Source of the DNA: an uncultured Pseudomonadota bacterium
GTDB taxonomy: Bacteria; Pseudomonadota; Gammaproteobacteria; Burkholderiales; SG8-39
Reading direction: 5' to 3'
Length of the DNA: 24,494 bases
Assembly (NCBI GenBank): GCA_903909415.1
Contig: CAIVVS010000245.1
Span: forward strand, 1-24,494
Position 1 is the first letter of the stretch. Each line of letters begins with the position of its first letter. Below, in pieces: positions 6,633-14,040 of this stretch. The position numbers were made by a program, and so were the translations under genes. Below the pieces are notes generated by a model. It saw only the letters and a program-made list of their open reading frames with translations. It was not told the origin of the DNA and searched no databases.

Positions 6633-7598
6633 ATGTTCAGCGTCCTGATCCGTTCCACACTTGCCGTCCTCGCCCTGGGCGCCGCCGGCGCGCACGCCCA
6701 GTCCGAGTTCCCGAACCGTCCCGTGAGGCTGGTGGTCACCGTGCCGCCGGGCGGCGCGGCCGACTTCATCGCGCGGCTGGTGGGCGCGAAGATGGCCGAG
6801 CAGCTGGGCCAGCAGGTGCTGGTGGAAAACCGCGGCGGCGGCAATGGCACCATCGCCACTGACCTGGTGGCCAAGGCGCCCGCCGATGGCTACACGCTGC
6901 TGCAGAACTCCATCACCACCCACGGCATCGGCCCGCACCTGTACGCGAAGCTGCCCTATGACCCGGTGCGTGACTTCGCGCCGGTATCCATGCTGGCCTC
7001 GCTGCCGCTGATCATGTCCGTCAATGCGGACATCCCGGCAAAGACGGTGCAGGAACTGGTGGCCGCGGCCCGGGGGGCGAGCTTCAATTTCGCGTCCTCC
7101 GGCAGCGGCGGCGCGCCGCACATGGCGGGCGAACTGTTCAAGTCGGTCACCGGTGCGCCGGTGGTGCACGTGCCGTACAAGGGCAGCGGCCCCGCGGTGG
7201 CCGACCTGGTCGGCGGCCGGGTGCAGATCATGTTCGACGCCGCGCCCTCGCTGATCTCGCATGTGCGCGCCGGCAAGCTGCGCGTGCTCGCGGCCGCCAG
7301 CCCGCAGCGCAACCGCCTGCTGCCGGACGTGCCGACTTTTGCCGAACTGGGCTGGCCGCGCGTGTCGGTCGCGCTCTGGTACGGCGTGCTCGCGCCGGCC
7401 GCGACCCCGCGTCCGGTCATCGAGCGCCTGAATCGCGAAGTCGTGCGCGCGATGGAAGCGGCGGACGTGCGCGACAAGCTGGTCGCGCAGGGCGCCGATC
7501 CCGCGCCGGGCACGCCCGAGGCCTTCGCGACCTTCATGCAGCAGGAGCTCGCGAAATGGGCGCCGGTGGTGAAGCAGGCCGGCGTGAGCCTGGATTGA
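6633..7598 (+). CDS. Bug-type (tripartite tricarboxylate) periplasmic substrate-binding receptor
   Basis: A 321-residue secreted solute receptor of the Bug/TctC family, which binds small carboxylates (often aromatic or di/tricarboxylic acids) in the periplasm. A Sec signal peptide covers about residues 1-22 (hydrophobic core, then AHA before QSEFP). Family hallmarks are FPNRPVRLVV, the binding loop PPGGAADF, VENRGGGNG, and the block around VPYKGSGPAVADLVGG. The ATG at 6633 is preferred over an in-frame GTG at 6624 because GGTGG lies just upstream and the signal peptide begins properly. No TctA/TctB membrane partners are in the window, as is usual for Bug proteins, which are often orphans that act in uptake or sensing. 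The MmgE/PrpD gene begins 11 bp after its stop, so the two are probably co-transcribed and the receptor may bind that enzyme's substrate or a related acid. Confidence 0.93.
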   Translation: MFSVLIRSTLAVLALGAAGAHAQSEFPNRPVRLVVTVPPGGAADFIARLVGAKMAEQLGQQVLVENRGGGNGTIATDLVAKAPADGYTLLQNSITTHGIGPHLYAKLPYDPVRDFAPVSMLASLPLIMSVNADIPAKTVQELVAAARGASFNFASSGSGGAPHMAGELFKSVTGAPVVHVPYKGSGPAVADLVGGRVQIMFDAAPSLISHVRAGKLRVLAAASPQRNRLLPDVPTFAELGWPRVSVALWYGVLAPAATPRPVIERLNREVVRAMEAADVRDKLVAQGADPAPGTPEAFATFMQQELAKWAPVVKQAGVSLD

Positions 7599-7609
7599 GC
7601 GCGCCGGCC

Positions 7610-8863
7610 ATGGAAGGCGAGGGCACGTCGGGGAAGCTCGCGGCTTTCGTCGCGGGCTCGCGCTGGGAGAAGCTGCCCGACGCGGTGCGCGTGGAAGCCG
7701 GACGCGCGGTCCTGAACGTGGTGGGTTGCATCCTCGCCGGTCGCCGGGAGCCGGACTTCGCCGTGCTGGCGCGCGCGCTGCCACAGGAAGATGCCCTGCT
7801 CGACGGTGCGGCGGCGACCTCGCAGGACTACGACGACACCCACCTGCGCACCGTGATCCACGCGACGCCGCCGGTCGCGGGCGCGCTGTTCGCGCTGTCG
7901 TGCCTGCAGCCGGTCAGCGGCGCGCAGCTGCTGCACGGCTTCGCGCTCGGCATGGAGGTCGCGTGCCGCATCGGCAACGCCGTGACGCCCGGCCACTACG
8001 AGCGCGGCTGGCACATCACCAGCACCTGCGGCGTATTCGGCGCCGCGATGGCCGCGGCCAAGGCCATGGACCTGGACGGGGACAGGACGCTGGCGGCGCT
8101 GGGCATTGCCGCGACCCAGGCAGCAGGACTGGTCGAGGCGCTGGGCAGCATGGCGCGCATCCTCAACGCGGGCTTCGCCGCGCGCAACGGCCTGCAGGCG
8201 GCGCAACTCGCGGCGGCGGGCTTCGGCGGGCCGGCAAAGCCCATCGAGGGCCTGCGCGGCTTCGTCAACGTGTTCGGCGTCGCGAAGGACTACGAGGCGA
8301 TCACCGGCGGGCTGGGCGAGCGATGGGAGCTGCACCAGGTCGAGTACAAGCCCTATCCCTGCGGCGTGGTGCTGCATGCCTTGCTGGACGGTTGCCTCGC
8401 CTGGCATGCGCGGCATGGCGCGGTGGCGGATGCCGAGGTCCGCATCGGCCTGCACCCGCTGGCGATCGAGCGCGCCGACCGCCCGTCGCCGCGCAACGTC
8501 TCCGAGGCGAGGCTGAGCGCGCAGCACGCGGTTGCGGTGGCGCTGCTGACCGGCGGCGCGGGGGGCCGCGCGTTCAGCGACGCGGCACTCGCCGATCCCG
8601 CCGTGCTCGCATTGCGCCAGCTGGTGGCCGTCACACCGGACACCAGCCTGGACAAGATGGGCGCGACCCTGTCGGTGGGCGGCGCACCGGCCATCCGCAT
8701 CGACGGCCCGGCGCGCATGGACGACGCGCGGCTGGAGGCGAAGTTCCGCGAGCTCGCGCTCGGCGAGGCCGACGAACTGATGGCGCTGGTGCGCGGCCTG
8801 GACCGCGCGCCCGACGCCGCGGTGCTTACACGACGACTGGCGAGGCCGCTCCGTCCATCGTGA
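7610..8863 (+). CDS. MmgE/PrpD-family protein
   Basis: A 417-residue MmgE/PrpD-family protein. The family includes 2-methylcitrate dehydratase and cis-aconitate decarboxylase, and many members of unknown substrate lie beside Bug receptors in Burkholderiales. Visible features are an all-helical N-terminal half with the SQDYDDTH...IHATPPV segment expected for the substrate pocket, a GWHITSTCGVFGAA helix, and the later YKPYPCGVVLHALLDG stretch typical of the family. The length is slightly short (450 or more is common). The ATG at 7610 is chosen; an in-frame TTG at 7595 overlapping the Bug stop is a possible alternative. No methylcitrate cycle genes (prpB, prpC) are nearby, so a dehydratase for another hydroxy-acid is more likely. 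The 3' end overlaps the opposing SDR-like gene by 38 bp. Confidence 0.88.
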   Translation: MEGEGTSGKLAAFVAGSRWEKLPDAVRVEAGRAVLNVVGCILAGRREPDFAVLARALPQEDALLDGAAATSQDYDDTHLRTVIHATPPVAGALFALSCLQPVSGAQLLHGFALGMEVACRIGNAVTPGHYERGWHITSTCGVFGAAMAAAKAMDLDGDRTLAALGIAATQAAGLVEALGSMARILNAGFAARNGLQAAQLAAAGFGGPAKPIEGLRGFVNVFGVAKDYEAITGGLGERWELHQVEYKPYPCGVVLHALLDGCLAWHARHGAVADAEVRIGLHPLAIERADRPSPRNVSEARLSAQHAVAVALLTGGAGGRAFSDAALADPAVLALRQLVAVTPDTSLDKMGATLSVGGAPAIRIDGPARMDDARLEAKFRELALGEADELMALVRGLDRAPDAAVLTRRLARPLRPS

Positions 8864-9614
8864 TGTTCGCGCCAGTGAGGAAGCGGCCGCGCTCCGAGGC
8901 GGCGAACACCACCGCATCGGCGATTTCCTCGGGCTCTGGCAGGCGGCCCATCGGGAATTTCGCGACCAGGTTCTTGTAGGCCTGGTCTTCGCTGATGCCG
9001 GCGCGTTTGGCCTCGGCGCTGAGTGCCTGCGCCACGCGGTCGGTGCGGGTGTTGCCGGGGTTCAGCCCCACCACGCGCACGCCCTTGTGCGCATAGGCGT
9101 TCGCGAGCCCCGCGGTCACCAGCATCAGTGCCGCATTGGCCGCGCCGCCCGCGAGGTGGGTGGGGGCCGGCACCTTGCCGCCGTTACCGATGATGTTGAC
9201 GATGGCGCCGCGGCCGCGCGCGGCCAGCAACTTGACCACCGGGTCCATGACGTTGATGTAGGAGAAGTACTTCGCATCCATGCCGGCGCGCCAGGCGGCC
9301 GGGTCCAGGTCGTCCGGCGGCGTGCGCTTGGCGGCGCCGGCGGAGTTCACCAACACGTCGATCGCGCCGAACTCGGCCTCGACCCTGGCCACCATCGCGG
9401 CGGCGGCTTTCGCGTCCGTGAGGTCGGCGGCATAGGTGGCGACCGAGCCGGCGGGGGCCTTCAGCGCGGCGGCCGCGGCGTCCAGGTTGGCCTGCGAGCG
9501 CGACACCAGCGCGACGCGGGCGCCCTCGGCGAGGAACTCGCGCGCGCAGGCCAGTCCGAGGCCCTTGCTGCCGCCGGTGATGAGGATGTGCTTGCCCTTG
9601 AGGCCGAGGTCCAT
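8826..9614 (-). CDS. SDR-fold protein lacking the canonical catalytic residues
   Basis: A 262-residue protein of the short-chain dehydrogenase fold. The cofactor site is intact: TGGSKGLG (13-20), an acidic ADLTD (63-67) and NSAG (90-93). The active site is not. Where classical members have Y-x-x-x-K, this one reads GGAAN (156-160), so Tyr is Gly and Lys is Asn. The Ser position, 13 residues before the Tyr, is Gly143. The C-terminal FLTGANITMDGAASP is otherwise family-typical. It may bind NAD(P) and act as a non-classical enzyme or a non-catalytic partner. It follows the ferredoxin gene by 87 bp on the same strand and may be the last gene of the oxygenase operon, or have its own promoter (TATGCT about 40 bp upstream of the ATG is weak). 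The 3' end overlaps the MmgE/PrpD gene. Confidence 0.85.
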   Translation of the reverse strand: MDLGLKGKHILITGGSKGLGLACAREFLAEGARVALVSRSQANLDAAAAALKAPAGSVATYAADLTDAKAAAAMVARVEAEFGAIDVLVNSAGAAKRTPPDDLDPAAWRAGMDAKYFSYINVMDPVVKLLAARGRGAIVNIIGNGGKVPAPTHLAGGAANAALMLVTAGLANAYAHKGVRVVGLNPGNTRTDRVAQALSAEAKRAGISEDQAYKNLVAKFPMGRLPEPEEIADAVVFAASERGRFLTGANITMDGAASPVVV

Positions 9615-9701
9615 GCCGTGCTCCGCGTCGCGATCGTTGTCCGGGCCGCGAGCATACCGCGCCCCGGTCGACCACGGCCCCGGCTGGCCCGGCGACGCCC
9701 C

Positions 9702-10037
9702 TCAGGAGCGGCCGGGGGCGGGATCGAAGTACTTCGCGTGCTTGTCCGCCTCGCCGCTGTGCTCATCCGCATCCTCGGGCGGGTGGCCCTTGAGCGTGAT
9801 GTTGGGCCAGCGCTCGGCGTACTCCCGGTTCAGGTCTACCCACTTCACCGAGCGCGCGTCCATGTCCGGCAGGATGGCCTCGACCGGGCACTCGGGCTGG
9901 CACACGCCGCAGTCGATGCATTCGTCCGGGTTGATCACCACCATGTTGGCGCCCTCGTAGAAGCAGTCCACCGGGCAGACCTCGATGCAGTCCATGTACT
10001 TGCACTTGATGCAGTTCTCGTTGACGACGTAGGTCAT
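9702..10037 (-). CDS. fdxA: 7Fe ferredoxin, FdxA type ([3Fe-4S] and [4Fe-4S])
   Basis: A 111-residue low-potential ferredoxin. The cysteine pattern matches Azotobacter ferredoxin I. Cys9, Cys17, Cys21 and Cys50 should hold the [3Fe-4S] cluster, and Cys25, Cys40, Cys43 and Cys46 the [4Fe-4S] cluster; Cys12 is the extra conserved cysteine of this group. The C-terminal tail ([14 protein letters not shown], then an acidic stretch) is typical of proteobacterial FdxA. GGAG lies upstream of the ATG. It begins 24 bp after the stop of the ABC binding-protein gene, so it is probably in the same transcript. It could pass electrons to the PaaA-like oxygenase at the head of that run, which has no dedicated ferredoxin or reductase beside it. 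A general housekeeping ferredoxin is the alternative. Confidence 0.94.
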   Translation of the reverse strand: MTYVVNENCIKCKYMDCIEVCPVDCFYEGANMVVINPDECIDCGVCQPECPVEAILPDMDARSVKWVDLNREYAERWPNITLKGHPPEDADEHSGEADKHAKYFDPAPGRS

Positions 10038-10061
10038 GCCTGCTCCGGGGGCGCGCTGGGG

Positions 10062-11090
10062 TCAGCGCTTGAGGGTCCTGGCGGCCGCTTCGACCGCGCT
10101 GTTGTTGAATACCTGTTCCACCGGCGCCGTGATCGGCTGCCCGCCGGTGGCGCGGTGGAACTCATAGACCCGCTCGACCATCGCCCGGGTCAGTGCCGGG
10201 CTCTCCGGGAAGGCGCGCCGGTTGGTCTCGAAGGCCTGGTCGAACACGGCCTGCTCGGTGCCGGCAAAGGCCTTGCGCGCGGCTTCCCGGGCCTTCATCG
10301 GGTCCGAGCGCAGCAGCAGCTGCCCGCGCCAGATCGCGCGCGCCACGGCCGCGGCGGCCTCGGGTTCCTTTTCCACCCAGTCCTTGTTGGCCACCGCCGC
10401 GATGGACAGCAGGCCCGCCAGCGGCTTGAACTCGCCCGAGGCCAGCGACAGCAGGATGCGCGCGCCATAGCGCACCACCGCGGTGTCGGCCAGCGGCGAG
10501 GAGTAGGAGAAGCCGTCGATGCGCTTCTGCTCCATGGCGGCGAGGATGCTGGAGTCCGTGATCGGCAGGATGGTGAGGTCGCTCTCCGGGTTCATGTTCT
10601 GCGCGCGCACCACGTAGCGCAGCAGCTGGTCCGGTGCCGAGCCCGGCGAGTGGGCCGCCATCTTCAGCCCCTTGAGCGCATCCAGCCGCTGCAGCAGCGG
10701 CGTGTTGTCGGTGATGCGGTGGCGCGCGGCGACCTCCTTGGTGACCACGATGTTGCCGGGGTACTCGGTCATGATCGCGGCGAACAGGCGCACGTTGGCG
10801 CCGCGCGCCGCCGCCTGTATGCCCGCCGCGGGCGAGGAGAGGTAGTAGTTCACGTTGCCGCTGGCCGTCGCCGCGACCCCGGCCGCGGCCGACTGCACGC
10901 GCAGCGTCTTCAGCTCCACGCCTTCCTCGCTGAAGAAGCCCATGTGCTCGGCGACGTACACCGGCAGGAAGGCGAACGAGGTCGTCGCCACCGTCTGGGT
11001 GACGGTGTGGCGCTTCTGTTGCGCGTGGGCGGCGGGCAGCAGGCTTGCGGCCAGCAGGCAGGCCAACATCGTCATCGGCAGTCGTTTCAT
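10062..11090 (-). CDS. ABC transporter substrate-binding protein (NMT1/SsuA-like)
   Basis: A 342-residue periplasmic binding protein of the NMT1/ThiY/SsuA group. A signal peptide spans about residues 1-23 (MKRL start, hydrophobic core, AHA before QQK). The mature region has FLPVYVAEHMGFFSEEGVEL, the typical opening strand and helix of this family, and later GLKMAAHSPGS. The ATG at 11090 is chosen because the signal peptide starts there and a near-perfect ribosome site (GAGGAGGAAG at 11095-11104) precedes it; the frame extends 26 codons upstream but into regulatory sequence. It is the third gene of an importer set (ATPase, permease, binding protein). Such systems import sulfonates, thiamine precursors or aromatic acids. 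Its place downstream of CoA-ligase and thiolase genes favours an organic acid. Confidence 0.91.
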   Translation of the reverse strand: MKRLPMTMLACLLAASLLPAAHAQQKRHTVTQTVATTSFAFLPVYVAEHMGFFSEEGVELKTLRVQSAAAGVAATASGNVNYYLSSPAAGIQAAARGANVRLFAAIMTEYPGNIVVTKEVAARHRITDNTPLLQRLDALKGLKMAAHSPGSAPDQLLRYVVRAQNMNPESDLTILPITDSSILAAMEQKRIDGFSYSSPLADTAVVRYGARILLSLASGEFKPLAGLLSIAAVANKDWVEKEPEAAAAVARAIWRGQLLLRSDPMKAREAARKAFAGTEQAVFDQAFETNRRAFPESPALTRAMVERVYEFHRATGGQPITAPVEQVFNNSAVEAAARTLKR

Positions 11091-11116
11091 CGGGCTTCCT
11101 CCTCGGGGAAAACGCG

Positions 11117-11151
11117 TCAAAACACGATAAGTGGCTGTTTCAAAACACGAT
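11117..11151 (-). repeat. Paired 12-bp direct repeats in the AT-rich leader of the binding-protein gene
   Basis: On the minus strand ATCGTGTTTTGA occurs twice (11140-11151 and 11117-11128), 23 bp apart start to start, about two helical turns. One copy overlaps the dyad TGTTT-CA-AAACA at 11136-11147. The stretch is conspicuously AT-rich against its surroundings and occupies most of the 61-bp gap between permease and binding-protein genes. It looks like a regulator binding site or an RNA-processing signal that lets the binding protein be expressed more strongly than the permease. Confidence 0.55.
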
Positions 11152-11940
11152 TTATATGGACATCTCACGGTTCATCTCGATTGCGCGCCAGGGCATCGCC
11201 ACGCGTTCCAGCAGGCGCACGGCGCCGTTGAGCGCGATCGCCATGATGATGATGGCGGCCAGCGCGGCAAACGCGCCGCCGGTGTCGAACTGCGCCGAGG
11301 CATCGGCCAGCACGTAGCCCAGGCCCCGGTTGGAGGCGACCATCTCGCCGATGATGGCGCCGATCAGCGCGTAGGGCACCGACAGGCGCAGGCCGGCGAA
11401 CACCCAGGTCACCGCCGAGGGCAGGATGACCTTCCAGGTGATCTGCGCCTCGGTCGCGCGCATCAGCCGCATGATCGCCACCTGCTCGGGCGAGACGTTG
11501 CGCACGCCGGTATAGGTGTTCAGGAACACCAGCAGGAACACGATCATCGCGACAAACAGCACCTTCATGCCGCTGCCGATGCCGAACCAGAGCACGAACA
11601 GCGGCGCGAGCGCGACCTTGGGCAGGCTGTAGAAGCTGAGGATGAAGGGGTCGAGGACCTGGGCCAGCGCGCGCAGGCGGCCCAGCACCAGGCCCGCGGC
11701 CAGCCCCGTGACCGCGCCGAGCAGGAAGCCGCCCACCGCGTGCATCGCGGTCAGGCTGGCGTGGAACACCAGCTTGCCCGAGGCTGCGAGTTCGGCGAAC
11801 TTGGAGGCGACCTCCAGCGGGCTGGAGATGAACAGCGTCGGCACCAGCGTGCCCGAGGCGAGCTGCCAGGCGACCAGCACCGCGACCGCCAGGCCGATCT
11901 GGCCGAGCAGCACGCGGAAGCGGTTCGGTTCCTCGTTCAT
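11152..11940 (-). CDS. ABC transporter permease (SsuC/TauC/ThiX type)
   Basis: A 262-residue inner-membrane permease of the binding-protein-dependent family. About six hydrophobic segments are visible, beginning IGLAVAVLVAWQLASG and including LFVAMIVFLLVFLNTYTG. The cytoplasmic coupling (EAA-type) loop lies around residues 155-185, with MRATEAQITWKVILPSA. The protein ends at a TAA in the sequence TCCATATAA. It follows the ATPase gene by 22 bp and precedes the binding-protein gene by 61 bp. It forms the translocation channel for the organic solute recognised by the binding protein at 10062-11090. Length and topology are normal for the family. The specificity is not predictable from the permease. 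Confidence 0.93.
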   Translation of the reverse strand: MNEEPNRFRVLLGQIGLAVAVLVAWQLASGTLVPTLFISSPLEVASKFAELAASGKLVFHASLTAMHAVGGFLLGAVTGLAAGLVLGRLRALAQVLDPFILSFYSLPKVALAPLFVLWFGIGSGMKVLFVAMIVFLLVFLNTYTGVRNVSPEQVAIMRLMRATEAQITWKVILPSAVTWVFAGLRLSVPYALIGAIIGEMVASNRGLGYVLADASAQFDTGGAFAALAAIIIMAIALNGAVRLLERVAMPWRAIEMNREMSI

Positions 11941-11962
11941 GCGTCCCCCGGCATGGTGGATT

Positions 11963-12814
11963 TCATGGCAGCGTCCTGAATTCGCGCGCCAGCTCCGGCG
12001 CCATCAGCGACCAGAGCTGCTGGGTGAGCGCGATGTAGCGCGCGTCGAAGCGCAGGTTGAGCAGGTCGCGGTCGCGCGGCAGGTCCACGATGATCTCGCT
12101 CGCGATCCGGCCGGGACGGCCGGCGAACACCACGCAGCGGTCGGCCAGCGACACCGCTTCGTCCAGGTCGTGGGTCACGAACAGCACCGTCTTGCCCAGG
12201 CGCCGGCAGATCGCGAGCAGCTCGCGCTGCAGCGCCAGCCTCAGCTGCGCATCCAGCGCGGCGAAGGGCTCGTCCATCAGCAGGGTCTCGGGGTCGTAGG
12301 CGAGCAGGCGCGCCAGCGCGCAGCGCTTCTTCATGCCGCCGGAGACCTGGGCCGGGTAATGGCGCTCGAAGCCGCGCAGCCCGACCAGCGCGATGAGTTC
12401 CGCGAGGCGATCCTTCTTCTCCGCGGCCGGGGCGCCGCGCAGCTCCAGCGGGATGGCGATGTTGGCCTCGATGCTGCGCCAGGGCAGCAGGTGGTCCACC
12501 TGCGTCATGTAGCCCACGCTGTGGTTCAGCCCCTGCACCCGGGCGCCGCGGTAGCTCACCTGGCCACGCGTCGGGGCGAACAGCCCGGCGGTCATGTTCA
12601 GCAGCGTGGACTTGCCGCAGCCCGAGGGACCGACCAGGGTGACGAACTCGCCCTGCCGCACCGACAGGTCCACGTTCTCCACCGCGGCGAAGGTCAGGCC
12701 GCGCACGGTGAAATCCTTGGCCGCGCCGGCGAACTCGATCAGCGCGGCGCCGCCGGCCGTCGCGGCGGACGCGGCACCGCCCGCCAGGGCCAGGGGATCG
12801 GTGGGTCGGTTCAT
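11963..12814 (-). CDS. ABC transporter ATP-binding protein (SsuB/TauB type)
   Basis: A 283-residue cytoplasmic ATPase that powers the adjacent permease. Walker A GPSGCGKST is at 62-70, the Q-loop Gln is at 105 in YMTQVDHLLPW, the signature VSGGMKKR is at 157-164, Walker B LLMDEP is at 178-183, and FVTHD forms the H-loop. The N-terminal 25 residues are a low-complexity Ala/Gly tail before the ATPase core. The ATG at 12814 is chosen; another ATG three codons upstream (12823, MHAM) is equally possible. It lies 17 bp after the thiolase stop, which shows that the importer is wired into the catabolic operon and is not an independent unit. Confidence 0.92.
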   Translation of the reverse strand: MNRPTDPLALAGGAASAATAGGAALIEFAGAAKDFTVRGLTFAAVENVDLSVRQGEFVTLVGPSGCGKSTLLNMTAGLFAPTRGQVSYRGARVQGLNHSVGYMTQVDHLLPWRSIEANIAIPLELRGAPAAEKKDRLAELIALVGLRGFERHYPAQVSGGMKKRCALARLLAYDPETLLMDEPFAALDAQLRLALQRELLAICRRLGKTVLFVTHDLDEAVSLADRCVVFAGRPGRIASEIIVDLPRDRDLLNLRFDARYIALTQQLWSLMAPELAREFRTLP

Positions 12815-12831
12815 GGCATGCATCCGTCCAC

Positions 12832-14040
12832 TCAGGCCCCGAGCACGATGATGCTCATCGCGGCTGCGCCGCTGGTCTTGCCAAAGGCGGTCTGGCCGCC
12901 CGCGGTCTGCGCCACGGCGATGCGCGCGCCCTTGACCTGGCGCGCGCCGGCCTTGCCGCGCAGCTGCCAGGTGAGCTCCACCGCCTGCGCCACGCCGGTC
13001 GCGCCGATCGGGTGGCCGCGCGCGAGCAGCCCGCCCGAGGGATTGACCGGCACGCGCCCGCCCAGGCAGGTCGCGCCTTCCGCGGCCAGCTTCCAGCCCT
13101 CGCCGCGCGCCGCGATCGCGATGTCCTCGTAGGCGAACATCTCCCCGGCCGCGGTGGCGTCGTGCACCTCGGCCACGTCGATGTCCGCGGGCGCGATGCC
13201 GGCGGCGGCATAGGCGCGCAGGGCGAGGTCGCGCACCTGCGAGCCCTGGTCGGACAGCGAGTCGGTCGCCATCAGCGTGGACAGCACGGCCGGGCCGTCC
13301 TTGCCGTGGCGACGCGCCCATGCGGGCGTGGCCAGCACCAGCGCCGCGGCGCCGTCGGAGATCGGCGAGCACATCAGCAGGGTGAGCGGGTCCACCACCA
13401 TGCGCGAGGCCAGCACCGAGTCGGCGGTCTGTGCCTTGCGGAACTGCGCCAGCGGGTTGAGCGCGCCGTTGCTGTGGTTCTTGGCGGCGATCGCCGCGAG
13501 GTGGCCCGGCGTCGCGCCGGTGGCGGCGAAGTAGTGCCGCACCTTCTCGGCATAGAAGTCCATGAAGATCGAGCGGCCGGCCGCGGCCTCGCCCAGGCGC
13601 GCCTTGAGCGCCGCGAGTTCGGCGACGTCGCTGCAGGCTTCCAGCGCCTTCATCGGCAGCGCGCGGTCGGCGTGCACCATCTTCTCGTAGCCGATGACCA
13701 GCGCCAGCTCCGCGCCGCCGGAGGCGAGGTAGTGGGTGGCCAGGTGCAGCGCGGACGAGCCGGACGCGCAGGCGTTGTCCAGGTTGAACATCGGCATGCC
13801 GGCGATGCCCGAGGACTTGAGCGTGACCTGGGCGCGCACCGCTTCCTGGCCGGTGATCATGCCGGCGACCGAGTTGGCGGCGAACACGCAGCCGATGTCC
13901 GTGGCGGCAACGCCGGCCTCGGCCAGCGCCGCGAGCGCGGCTTCGCCCGCGAGGTCGGCCAGGCTGCGCTCCGGGGCCTTGCCGAACGCGGTCATGCCGG
14001 TGCCGACGATCACCGGGCAGGCGGCGCGGTCGCGGCTCAT
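12832..14040 (-). CDS. Thiolase-family protein (SCP2-type acyl-CoA thiolase)
   Basis: A 402-residue thiolase. The acyl-accepting Cys91 lies in DNACASGSSAL, His293 in EVHDATAAGEM, and the active-site His343 in GLLARGHPIGATG. The HDA-type motif in place of NEAF, and the lack of the second CxG cysteine near the C-terminus, place it with SCP2/lipid-transfer-type thiolases, not classical acetoacetyl-CoA thiolases. It should cleave a 3-oxoacyl-CoA with free CoA, or run the reverse condensation. The ATG at 14040 overlaps the CoA-ligase stop (ATGA), so translation is coupled. The role fits the final carbon-carbon cleavage in the pathway of this operon. The exact acyl chain is unknown. SCP2 thiolases often handle branched or ring-derived acyl groups. 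Confidence 0.92.
   Translation of the reverse strand: MSRDRAACPVIVGTGMTAFGKAPERSLADLAGEAALAALAEAGVAATDIGCVFAANSVAGMITGQEAVRAQVTLKSSGIAGMPMFNLDNACASGSSALHLATHYLASGGAELALVIGYEKMVHADRALPMKALEACSDVAELAALKARLGEAAAGRSIFMDFYAEKVRHYFAATGATPGHLAAIAAKNHSNGALNPLAQFRKAQTADSVLASRMVVDPLTLLMCSPISDGAAALVLATPAWARRHGKDGPAVLSTLMATDSLSDQGSQVRDLALRAYAAAGIAPADIDVAEVHDATAAGEMFAYEDIAIAARGEGWKLAAEGATCLGGRVPVNPSGGLLARGHPIGATGVAQAVELTWQLRGKAGARQVKGARIAVAQTAGGQTAFGKTSGAAAMSIIVLGA

Noticed and set aside
4379..6862. An 827-codon open frame on the + strand opposite the amidohydrolase and SDR genes
   Set aside because: The translation is Arg/Ala/Gly/His-rich and lacks any fold or motif. It is the mirror of two well-supported minus-strand genes and reflects high GC.
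7610..8863. 2-methylcitrate dehydratase (prpD) proper
   Set aside because: No prpB/prpC partners are present and the neighbour is a Bug receptor. The family is broad, so only the family name is given.
9087..11231. A 714-codon open frame on the + strand opposite the SDR-like, ferredoxin and binding-protein genes
   Set aside because: It is a composition artefact; three recognisable genes occupy the other strand.
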